Shown one piece after another: positions 56,413 through 64,000 of a DNA stretch of 64,000 nt. The notes below the pieces were generated by a model, which saw only the letters and a program-made list of their open reading frames with translations, ran no database searches and was not told where the DNA came from. The translations under genes were made by a program, and so were the position numbers. Numbering within the stretch: the first letter of the stretch is position 1; each line of letters starts with the position of its first letter. This DNA comes from Candidatus Aminicenantota bacterium (lineage in GTDB: Bacteria; Acidobacteriota; Aminicenantia; S016-38): contig JAMOUJ010000009.1 of NCBI GenBank assembly GCA_027068075.1, forward strand, positions 1 to 64,000, in the 5' to 3' direction.

Positions 56413-58978
56413 GTTCACCATAAAGTCTTCCGAGGCCCTTCAGGCTTCCAAGGAGTTGGCTCTGGAATACGCCAATCAATACATAGAGCCGGCTCACCTT
56501 CTCCTGGCTTTAATCGCAGACAAGGAATCCGTAGCCAGGAGGATCCTGGAGAAAATCGGGGTTGATATCCCCGTTCTGGCCCAGAGGCTGAAGGAAGTGG
56601 TGGAGAAATTCCCCAAAATCCAGGGAATTTCCGATGTTTACATATCCCCCAGGCTTCAGCAGGCGCTGGAGGCCGCCTTCCGCTACGCCGAAACCTTCAA
56701 GGACGAATATGTGGCCCAGGAACACATACTCCTGGGCATTCTCACGGTGGAATGCCCGGGCTCTGCGGTCCTGAAGGCCATGGGGGTGAGCGAGCAGGCC
56801 ATCATGCAGGCCCTTACCTCCATAAGGGGAACCCAGAGGATTACCGACCAGAACCCCGAGGAAAAATACGAAGCCCTCAAGAAGTTCGGAAGGGACCTTA
56901 CGGAATTGGCGGCCAAGGGAAAACTGGACCCGGTCATCGGCAGGGACGAGGAGATAAGGAGGGTCATGCAGATACTCTCCAGAAGGACCAAGAACAACCC
57001 CGTCCTGGTGGGAGAGCCCGGCGTGGGAAAAACCGCCATCGTGGAGGGTCTGGCCCAGAGGATAGTCAACGGGGATGTCCCCGAAGGGCTGAAAAACAAA
57101 AGAATTTTCGCCCTGGACATGGGCTCCCTCATAGCCGGGACCAAATACAGGGGAGAATTTGAAGACCGGCTCAAGGCGGTGCTGAACGAGATAATAAACT
57201 CCGAAGGACAGATAATACTCTTCATTGACGAACTTCACACCGTGGTGGGTGCCGGCGCCGCCGAAGGAGCCATAGACGCCTCCAACATGCTTAAACCCGC
57301 CCTGGCCCGGGGAGAACTTCGGGCCATAGGAGCCACCACCCTCACCGAATACAAGAAGTACATAGAAAAAGACCCGGCCCTGGAGAGGAGGTTCCAGCCG
57401 GTATTCGTCAAGGAACCTTCGGTGGAAGAGACCATCGCCATTCTCAGGGGCCTCAAGGAAAAATACGAGGTTCACCACGGGGTAAGGATAAAAGACTCTG
57501 CCCTGGTGGCGGCGGCGGTCCTCTCCGACAGGTACATAACCGGAAGGTTCCTCCCGGACAAGGCCATTGACCTGGTGGACGAGGCAGCGGCCCAACTGAG
57601 AATAGAAATAGACAGCATGCCCAGGGAAATAGACGAAATTGAAAGGAGAATCATCCAACTGGAAATAGAAAAACAGGCCCTTTCCAAGGAAGACGACCCG
57701 GAATCCAGGGAAAAACTGGCCAAGATAGAAAAGGAACTGGCGGAACTCAGGGAAAAATCCGACGCCCTGAAGGCCCAGTGGAAGGCAGAGAAGGAACTCA
57801 TCACCAAAAGCCGGAAGATAAAGGAACAAATAGACGAACTCAAGAGGCAACTGGAAAAGGCCCAGAGGGAAGGGAACCTGGAACTGGCGGCCAAGATCCA
57901 GTACGGGGAGATCCCAAAACTCCAGAAGGAACTGGAGGAGGTCCACAAAAAACTGGAGGAAATCCAGAAGGAAGGGGGACTCCTCAAGGAAGAAGTGGAC
58001 GAGGAGATGATAGCCCAGGTGGTCTCCCGCTGGACCGGAATCCCCGTGACTAAACTCCTGGAAAGCGAAAAGGAAAAACTCATACACCTGGAAGAAAGGC
58101 TCCGCAGAAGGGTGGTGGGCCAGGACCACGCCCTCAAGGCTGTGGCCAACGCCATAAGAAGGGCCAGGGCAGGACTTCAGGATCCCAACAGACCCATCGG
58201 CTCCTTCATCTTCCTGGGACCCACGGGGGTGGGAAAAACGGAACTGGCCAAGGCCCTGGCCGAAGAACTCTTTGACGACGAAAGGGCCATGGTGCGCCTG
58301 GACATGTCCGAATACATGGAGGCCCACTCCGTCTCCAAACTCATAGGTTCCCCTCCGGGGTATGTGGGATACGAGGAGGGAGGCCAACTCACCGAAGCGG
58401 TAAAGAGGAGACCCTACACCATCGTCCTCTTTGACGAAATAGAAAAGGCCCATCCCGATGTCTTCAACATACTACTTCAGATCCTGGACGACGGCCGACT
58501 CACCGACAACAAGGGGCGCACGGTGGACTTCAGAAACACCGTTATCATAATGACCTCCAACATAGGCTCCACCATAATCCAGGAACTGGTAAACGACGAA
58601 GAGAGGATGAAGGCCGAGGTCATGGGCCTCCTGAGAAAAACCCTGAAGCCCGAGTTCCTCAACCGCATAGACGAGATAATAATCTTCAAGCCCCTGAGCC
58701 GCGAGGTCATATACCAGATAATAGACATCCAGATAGAAAGGCTTATAAAACTCCTGGAACCCAAGAAGATCACCCTGGAACTCACCGAAAGGATGAAGGA
58801 CTTTCTGGTGGCGGAGGGCTACGATCCGGCCTTCGGTGCCCGTCCTCTGCGCAGGGCCATCCAGCGCTACATCCAGGATCCTCTCGCCATAGCCATCCTG
58901 GAAGGAAGGGTGAAGGAAGGTCAGCACCTGATAGTGGACCGGGAAGCGGGAGAGACGGTATTCAAGCCCAAAAGTTAA
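56396..58978 (+). CDS. clpB: ATP-dependent chaperone ClpB
   Basis: 860 aa; two AAA+ modules ([37 protein letters not shown]), middle coiled coil, [16 protein letters not shown]. Confidence 0.98.
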   Translation: MIRWDKFTIKSSEALQASKELALEYANQYIEPAHLLLALIADKESVARRILEKIGVDIPVLAQRLKEVVEKFPKIQGISDVYISPRLQQALEAAFRYAETFKDEYVAQEHILLGILTVECPGSAVLKAMGVSEQAIMQALTSIRGTQRITDQNPEEKYEALKKFGRDLTELAAKGKLDPVIGRDEEIRRVMQILSRRTKNNPVLVGEPGVGKTAIVEGLAQRIVNGDVPEGLKNKRIFALDMGSLIAGTKYRGEFEDRLKAVLNEIINSEGQIILFIDELHTVVGAGAAEGAIDASNMLKPALARGELRAIGATTLTEYKKYIEKDPALERRFQPVFVKEPSVEETIAILRGLKEKYEVHHGVRIKDSALVAAAVLSDRYITGRFLPDKAIDLVDEAAAQLRIEIDSMPREIDEIERRIIQLEIEKQALSKEDDPESREKLAKIEKELAELREKSDALKAQWKAEKELITKSRKIKEQIDELKRQLEKAQREGNLELAAKIQYGEIPKLQKELEEVHKKLEEIQKEGGLLKEEVDEEMIAQVVSRWTGIPVTKLLESEKEKLIHLEERLRRRVVGQDHALKAVANAIRRARAGLQDPNRPIGSFIFLGPTGVGKTELAKALAEELFDDERAMVRLDMSEYMEAHSVSKLIGSPPGYVGYEEGGQLTEAVKRRPYTIVLFDEIEKAHPDVFNILLQILDDGRLTDNKGRTVDFRNTVIIMTSNIGSTIIQELVNDEERMKAEVMGLLRKTLKPEFLNRIDEIIIFKPLSREVIYQIIDIQIERLIKLLEPKKITLELTERMKDFLVAEGYDPAFGARPLRRAIQRYIQDPLAIAILEGRVKEGQHLIVDREAGETVFKPKS

Positions 58979-58990
58979 GGGTAAATAAAC

Positions 58991-59021
58991 GGAAGTTCCC
59001 CCTATCGCCGGGGGAACTTCC
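58991..59021. terminator. Perfect 12-bp hairpin between convergent clpB and lipoprotein genes
   Basis: GGAAGTTCCCCC-TATCGCC-GGGGGAACTTCC; no long U-tract on either strand, so function is uncertain. Confidence 0.5.
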
Positions 59022-59036
59022 CCCTACCCATACTCA

Positions 59037-59885
59037 TTATTTTACACAGAAGAAAACCTTGTAAAAGGCTACGGCCAGTTCCCTTTTATCAGTGCTATCC
59101 TTGCTTACTTGGGCGGGAACGAAGGACTTCTCCGCCTCAAACCTCAGGATGAATTCGTCCCCATCCCCCATCATCTCCGGAGATATCTCGTAAAGTTTTT
59201 TGAAGGTTGGTTCCGTAATCTCCGCTAAGAGTTTATCGTTGACGAAAACCCTGAGTTTCTGGTCGGGAAGAAACCTGGTGGGGAAGAACCCTTCCAGGTA
59301 AAGGAAGGAAACCTTCCTGGGGTTTTCCACCCGGCACACCGCCACCCGGGACATCCACCTCCATGTTCTCCCGCTGCTGTCGGTCTCCTCCCCATACCAT
59401 CCCTCGGCGTATATTTTCTGGGGCAGAATTTCCGGGTTTATTTTTATTTTGAGGTTTTTCCTCAGAACCTCTATTTTGTCGCCGGTGCCGGGATTGTAAA
59501 AGCCAATGGATAAGTTTACGGGAAAACTATCCCCCCTGATGTCCTCTATGTACTCGGGAAGGACCAGAACCCTCTCGTATGAGATCTCCTCGCCGGGTCT
59601 CCAGCGGGAAAACTCCACCGGGGGCTTGTGGTCGTCCACCAGATACATGCTTTTGGAATGGAGGTCCCAGAAGTGGACATAAACCCAATAATCGTCGCCC
59701 AAGGAAAATCCCGGCTTGGCAGTCCAGGAGTATTTCATCTTTAAAATGTAAGCGTCTTTAGGCTGGGGGGGATTGAATTCCAATTTGAGGTCCACGGGAA
59801 GTTTTTTAGCGTTTTCTTTCTTCCCGCAGAAGGGCAGAACAAGAAAGAGAACCAGGGCAAACATCAAAAATTTCAGATTTTTCAT
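59037..59885 (-). CDS. Predicted lipoprotein of unknown function
   Basis: 282 aa; MKNLKFLMFALVLFLVLPFCGKKEN lipobox-like signal. Confidence 0.78.
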   Translation of the reverse strand: MKNLKFLMFALVLFLVLPFCGKKENAKKLPVDLKLEFNPPQPKDAYILKMKYSWTAKPGFSLGDDYWVYVHFWDLHSKSMYLVDDHKPPVEFSRWRPGEEISYERVLVLPEYIEDIRGDSFPVNLSIGFYNPGTGDKIEVLRKNLKIKINPEILPQKIYAEGWYGEETDSSGRTWRWMSRVAVCRVENPRKVSFLYLEGFFPTRFLPDQKLRVFVNDKLLAEITEPTFKKLYEISPEMMGDGDEFILRFEAEKSFVPAQVSKDSTDKRELAVAFYKVFFCVK

Positions 59886-59895
59886 CTTTCCCCTC

Positions 59896-60600
59896 CTAAA
59901 TAGTTATTTCCAGGGAAGTCAGCAGGATTATATCATTTTTCTTCAGGGTGGCTAAAGGAGGTTGGTTGTTGAACCTTTCGCTGAGGGAAAAATTGAGCCA
60001 AAACGGTTTTTTCATGAGAACCTTAACCGAGGCTTCCCCTTCAAACCTGAAATCTGAAAGGTCCAGGAGGGATGGAGTGTAAAGGGCCCCCAGGTTGAAC
60101 TGCGCCCCAGAATCCAGCCTCTGATACACGCTCATCTGAAAGGCCAACCTCCGGCTCTTCTTCAGGGAAGTTTTCGTGAAATAAGCCTCGTATTCCTCTG
60201 AATAGGAGGCCGATATGGAAAACTTATTCCTGGGTCTCTCCTCCACGGTATAATTTATTCCCATGCTGAAGTCCACCCGACCCTGGATGTTGGCCAGCCG
60301 GTCAAAAAAGTAAGCAGCGGACGAAATAAGCCTCCAGCGTCCCCAGAGGAGTTTCTCTGTGGAAACCGTGAGTTTTCCCTGGTTGGTATCCACCCCGTCC
60401 CTTCCCTTGCCGTAGATGTAATTGGAAGATATGATGAACCGGGTATCCCTTCTCTTCAAACTTACAATTCCCCGCCCGTAGAACCTGGTGGATTCGGAAT
60501 TTCCCCGGCTCATGGAAAGCCCCGCAGAAAAATCCAGGGAGTTGTCCTGCGCCAGCAAAGGCAAAATCAAAAAGAGAACAACCAACCTTGCTCGCCTCAT
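59896..60600 (-). CDS. DUF481 family outer-membrane protein
   Basis: LSMSRGNSESTRFYGRGIVSLKRRDTRFIISSNYIYGK, alternating beta-strand pattern; start ATG 60600 or GTG 60603. Confidence 0.82.
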   Translation of the reverse strand: MRRARLVVLFLILPLLAQDNSLDFSAGLSMSRGNSESTRFYGRGIVSLKRRDTRFIISSNYIYGKGRDGVDTNQGKLTVSTEKLLWGRWRLISSAAYFFDRLANIQGRVDFSMGINYTVEERPRNKFSISASYSEEYEAYFTKTSLKKSRRLAFQMSVYQRLDSGAQFNLGALYTPSLLDLSDFRFEGEASVKVLMKKPFWLNFSLSERFNNQPPLATLKKNDIILLTSLEITI

Positions 60601-60607
60601 CACATAC

Positions 60608-60617
60608 AATTATAATT
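60608..60617. promoter_or_regulatory. Palindromic AATTATAATT containing TATAAT on both strands (divergent promoter)
   Basis: + TATAAT 60611-60616; - TATAAT 60614-60609; lies between divergent starts 60600 and 60637. Confidence 0.5.
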
Positions 60618-60636
60618 ATCAAGAAGGAAAAAGGAA

Positions 60637-61683
60637 ATGGGATTTCTGGAAGAACTCAGGGCTGGAAAGGTAAGCGAAGACATAAGGGAACTGGCGGCGG
60701 AAAATGCCATTCCCCTGCCGCCCAGGGAGCAATTTGAGGTCCTGGCCCTCCTGCTCAAGGACCCCGTAAGCAGTATAGCGGACAAGGCCTTTTCCACCCT
60801 GGTGAGCCTTCCGGCATCCACGATAAACTCCTACATATCCAGCAGGGAAGCCAACCCGGAACTCCTGCACCTCTACGCCCAGTGGGCCCTGGAGGAGAAA
60901 AACTACTCCCTCCTGGACAGCATCATAAGGAATCCCAAGGTCAAGGACGAAACCCTCATTCTCCTGGCGGAGAAAGGGGATGCGAAGGTAACGGAACTGG
61001 TGGCGGACAACCAGGTAAGGGCCATGTCCAGCCCCAAGATAATAAACGCTCTGGTGAAGAACCCCGCCACCCCGGTGAGGGTGAGGGCCCTCATGGAGGA
61101 GTGGAAAAGGCTTTACTACGATCCCCAGACGGAAAAGGCCGTGGAGGCAGTGGAGGAAATGCTGGAGGAGTTGGAGGAACTGGAGGAGGGAGAGGACCTG
61201 GAGGACATAGAGGAGATAGAAGAACTATTGGAGTCGTCGGAACTTGACGACAAGAACATATACACCCTGACCTGGAACGAAATTAAAAATCTGCCCGTTC
61301 CAGCCAAGGTGAGGCTGGCCCTCATGGGCTCCAAGATGCACCGGGCCATTCTCATAAGGGACAACAACAAAATCGTGGTGGAGGCGGTTCTGGAAAGCCC
61401 CAAACTGACTGAAAACGAAATTGCCATTTATTCCAAAATGAAATCCCTGCCCCAGGAGGTTATTCGGAAAATAGCCTCCTCCAGGGACTGGACGAAGCAC
61501 TATTCCGTCATACTGAACCTGGTGAAAAACCCCAAAACCCCCCTTCCCATAGCCATGGGATTCCTATCCCGCCTCAGAGGCAGGGACCTTCGGGAGATAT
61601 CCCGGAGCAGGGAGGTCCCGGACCCCATAAGGCGGGAAGCCCAGAAAATTCTCACCAGAAAAGAAAAGCAGAAAAAACTCTGA
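60637..61683 (+). CDS. Helical-repeat protein of unknown function
   Basis: 348 aa; short helical repeats (NPKVKDETLILLAEKGDAKVTELVADNQ; NPATPVRVRALMEEW) and an acidic linker. Confidence 0.7.
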   Translation: MGFLEELRAGKVSEDIRELAAENAIPLPPREQFEVLALLLKDPVSSIADKAFSTLVSLPASTINSYISSREANPELLHLYAQWALEEKNYSLLDSIIRNPKVKDETLILLAEKGDAKVTELVADNQVRAMSSPKIINALVKNPATPVRVRALMEEWKRLYYDPQTEKAVEAVEEMLEELEELEEGEDLEDIEEIEELLESSELDDKNIYTLTWNEIKNLPVPAKVRLALMGSKMHRAILIRDNNKIVVEAVLESPKLTENEIAIYSKMKSLPQEVIRKIASSRDWTKHYSVILNLVKNPKTPLPIAMGFLSRLRGRDLREISRSREVPDPIRREAQKILTRKEKQKKL

Positions 61684-62177
61684 TGCTCACCCTTCTGCTG
61701 ATAATAGACCTCCTCATGGGCATAAACTCGGCCACCTGCAAGTTCCGAGAAACGGTAACCGTGGAGGGGGAAAAACTCCAGGAAGAAGGGTATTTTTACT
61801 TCAGCAGAGGCCAGGGGATCCGCTGGGACTACACCGGACAGGAGAAAAAAACATTCCTCTTCACCCGGGGGATGGTATGGGAATATTATCCAGAGGAAAA
61901 CTTCCTTAGAAAATACAGGCCCCAGACGAACTTCTGGGTTCTCATGGAAAATCCCCAAAGGTGGCAGGAGGTGGCCCAGGAAATCCGCGAGAAAAACGGA
62001 AAAATTTTCGTAAAACTAAGAGGAGGAGAAGAAGTGGAAATAGAGGTTAAAAACGGCAAGATTCGCAGAATTCGCTTCGCAGATACCGTCTTTGAGTTCA
62101 CCTCGTGCCGATACAACACAAAACTTCCCTCATCCCTGTTTCAGCCAACCTTTCTCGTCGGAAACCGTAAGAAATAA
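61683..62177 (+). CDS. LolA-like outer-membrane lipoprotein carrier family protein
   Basis: 164 aa; signal peptide, EEGYFYFSRGQGIRWDYTGQEKKTFLFTRGMVWEYYPEENFLRKY. Confidence 0.8.
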   Translation: MLTLLLIIDLLMGINSATCKFRETVTVEGEKLQEEGYFYFSRGQGIRWDYTGQEKKTFLFTRGMVWEYYPEENFLRKYRPQTNFWVLMENPQRWQEVAQEIREKNGKIFVKLRGGEEVEIEVKNGKIRRIRFADTVFEFTSCRYNTKLPSSLFQPTFLVGNRKK

Positions 62178-62740
62178 TGAGCGAAAAGGAATTGGCTATA
62201 AGGGCAAAAAATGGAAGCAAGGAGGCCTTTGAATTGCTGATGAGGAGATATCAAAAGGGACTTTACAACTACATCTACCGGCTAACCGGCTACAGAGACC
62301 TGGCCGTGGACTTCACCCAGGAGGCCTTCCTCCGGGCTTATCTTTCCATAGACAAGTATAATCCATCCTACAACTTCTCCACCTGGCTCTGGAGAATCGC
62401 CCACAACCTGGTGGTGGACCACTTCCGAAAGGGGAAACTGAATCAGGTTTCCCTGAACATGGAGGTGGACGGAGAAAATGTGGAATACGAAGTGGAGTCC
62501 AGGGACCCCGGACCCTACGAAAAACAACTCAACCGGGAAAGGCGGGACCTCATAATGAAAGCCCTGGAGAAACTTCCTCCCCAGTTGAGGGAACTCATAG
62601 TTTTAAGGCACTTCCAGGAATTATCCTATCAGGAAATATCCGAAGTCACCGGCCTCGCCTTCCACGAGGTAAAGAGTAAACTCTTCAGGGCCAGGGAAAA
62701 ACTTAGAAAACTTCTGGAGGCATACCGTGAAGCATTATAG
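62177..62740 (+). CDS. ECF-type RNA polymerase sigma factor
   Basis: 187 aa; AFELLMRRYQKGLYNYIYRLTGYRDLAVDFTQEAFLRAY, region 4 LRELIVLRHFQELSYQEISEVTGLAFHEVKSKLFRAREKL. Confidence 0.95.
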   Translation: MSEKELAIRAKNGSKEAFELLMRRYQKGLYNYIYRLTGYRDLAVDFTQEAFLRAYLSIDKYNPSYNFSTWLWRIAHNLVVDHFRKGKLNQVSLNMEVDGENVEYEVESRDPGPYEKQLNRERRDLIMKALEKLPPQLRELIVLRHFQELSYQEISEVTGLAFHEVKSKLFRAREKLRKLLEAYREAL

Positions 62741-63197
62741 CATGGAGGAAATTTACCTCTACCTGGACGGAGAAATGCCGCCCATGGAGAAGACCCTTTT
62801 TGAGGATCACATCCTGGTCTGCAAAGACTGCGCCCACAGACTTCAGAGAGCCAGGGAATTTTTGGAAAAGACCAAACTGGAGGAAGAGGAACCTACGGTG
62901 GATGTGGCGTCCCTGGTGATGAACAAAATAGACAAAAAAAGGAAACTCCTGCCCCTGGTCTATGCATTTTTCATTCTTTTAGTATCGGCCCTCACCGTTC
63001 CCGTCTTCTTCGGCCTGGACAGGGCCGTCTTCTTCTACTATGTCATCTTTGACTACTTCAAAAAACTTTTCCTCGTCTTCCAGGGATTCCTTTCCCTGAT
63101 CCTATCGGCCAGGGTAAATCTGTTCCTGGTGATAGCCGCAGGAGCGATGCTCGTTCCCATATATTTTGGGTTGAAGAAAATCTGGAGGAGCACATGA
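62727..63197 (+). CDS. Anti-sigma factor with zinc-finger (zf-HC2-like) domain
   Basis: 156 aa; EDHILVCKDCAHRLQRAREFL (HxxxCxxC), TM segments; overlaps the ECF sigma gene. Confidence 0.85.
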   Translation: MKHYSMEEIYLYLDGEMPPMEKTLFEDHILVCKDCAHRLQRAREFLEKTKLEEEEPTVDVASLVMNKIDKKRKLLPLVYAFFILLVSALTVPVFFGLDRAVFFYYVIFDYFKKLFLVFQGFLSLILSARVNLFLVIAAGAMLVPIYFGLKKIWRST

Positions 63198-64000
63198 AAA
63201 AAATAGTATTTCTCCTGATATCACCCCTGCTCCTTATGGCGACCATCCATGTCAAGAAGGACGAAGTGAAGAACGGAGATGTGGTTTGCGTGGGGGACAA
63301 GGCGGTGGTGGAAGGCAAGGTCAACGGGGACCTGGTGGCCATAAAATGCGACCTGACCTTCTCCGGCAAGGTCAACGGGGACCTGGTGGCCATAATTTCC
63401 GGCGTAGAGGCCAGCGAAGGGAGCAAGGTAAACGGTGATCTGGTCATGATTTTCAGCAAAGGCCAGACCGAGGGCATAAAAGTCAATGGAAGCAGAATCA
63501 CCGTCTTCGGAACTCCTAAGAGGATTTTTCACCCCCCCTTTCACAAACCTCAACTGGTGAAAATCGCCGGAGGAACGGCCCTGTTCAACGGCTATAAGTT
63601 CATGTTCAACCTCCTATTCTGGGGAATCTGTTCTCTGCTGGTTTTCCTTCTCTTTCAAAAGAACATTATGCTGGCCAGTTCGGTCCTCCTCAAAGATCCG
63701 CTGAAACTCTGGCTCTACGGGCTTCTCATATTCTTAGCATACATTGTCCTCTTAGTCATATTTGCCGTCCTGAGCGTGCTCCTCATAGGGATTCCCTTCC
63801 TCATCATCATGGTCCTCCTCCTGTTGGCGGCCCTGTTCTTCGGGTACACGGTGATTTTCTACTCCGTGGGAAGGCTTATCTTGACCTCAGAAACCCACGC
63901 CGTATATCCCCTTCTGCTTGGAATGGCCATATTCTCTTTTCTCAATTCCCTGTTCATAATGGGCACCCTCATAAGCATAGTGGTTTTTCCCATAGCCCTG
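63194..64000 (+). CDS. Bactofilin-like repeat plus multi-TM membrane protein, truncated by window edge
   Basis: MKKIVFLLISPLLLMATIHVKKDE...GKVNGDLVAI repeats, then several TM helices; ATGA overlap with the anti-sigma gene; open to base 64000. Confidence 0.78.
   Translation, partial: MKKIVFLLISPLLLMATIHVKKDEVKNGDVVCVGDKAVVEGKVNGDLVAIKCDLTFSGKVNGDLVAIISGVEASEGSKVNGDLVMIFSKGQTEGIKVNGSRITVFGTPKRIFHPPFHKPQLVKIAGGTALFNGYKFMFNLLFWGICSLLVFLLFQKNIMLASSVLLKDPLKLWLYGLLIFLAYIVLLVIFAVLSVLLIGIPFLIIMVLLLLAALFFGYTVIFYSVGRLILTSETHAVYPLLLGMAIFSFLNSLFIMGTLISIVVFPIAL
63314..63395 (+). repeat. Exact 31-nt tandem duplication (51-nt period) inside the bactofilin-like gene
   Basis: GGCAAGGTCAACGGGGACCTGGTGGCCATAA at 63314-63344 and 63365-63395. 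Confidence 0.9.

Noticed and set aside
56510-58453. 647-aa minus-strand ORF antisense to clpB
   Set aside because: Lies opposite a strongly conserved ClpB frame; low-complexity translation ([16 protein letters not shown]...), no family motifs. Codon-bias artefact.
63221-63553. Antisense ORFs with HYGHQVPVDLA repeats
   Set aside because: Reverse complement of the bactofilin-like repeat region; mirror artefact.
1-64000. Defence island, prophage, integrated element or CRISPR
   Set aside because: No integrase, transposase, phage structural, restriction, Cas or toxin-antitoxin motifs seen; gene content is housekeeping plus metabolism.

Overview
The window is a gene-dense, mostly single-copy chromosomal segment from a thermophilic or hyperthermophilic bacterium, judged by a full-length reverse gyrase, a glucosyl/mannosyl-3-phosphoglycerate solute module and an anaerobic Ni-CODH cluster. 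I see no CRISPR array, prophage, transposon or rRNA. Recognisable blocks, left to right: cooF-cooS-cooC-FNOR; pectate-lyase-like protein; reverse gyrase; TonB-ExbB-ExbD; rpoD-dnaG-cfa; a GH99-like secreted enzyme; rsmA-purA; gpgS-like/mpgP-like pair; a long minus-strand information-processing run (HU, tRNA-Val, thrS, infC, rpmI, rplT, pheS, pheT, zapB-like, zapA, 6S RNA, rny, ymdB); a two-gene saccharopine pathway; a translationally coupled operon with macrodomain, DUF4388 and RNB RNase; uppP-manC-clpB; and an ECF sigma/anti-sigma/bactofilin-like operon cut by the right edge. The strongest unexplained signal is promoter architecture. At least eight transcription-unit starts have a TANNNT -10 hexamer ending exactly 6 nt before the start codon, which predicts leaderless mRNA. 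Two divergent gene pairs have only 16 bp between start codons and share one TATTTTA element that reads as a -10 on both strands. An unannotated 6S RNA lies between zapA and rny, and HU, tRNA-Val and thrS are packed with HU and the tRNA physically overlapping. All product calls come from reading translated motifs; no database search was possible.
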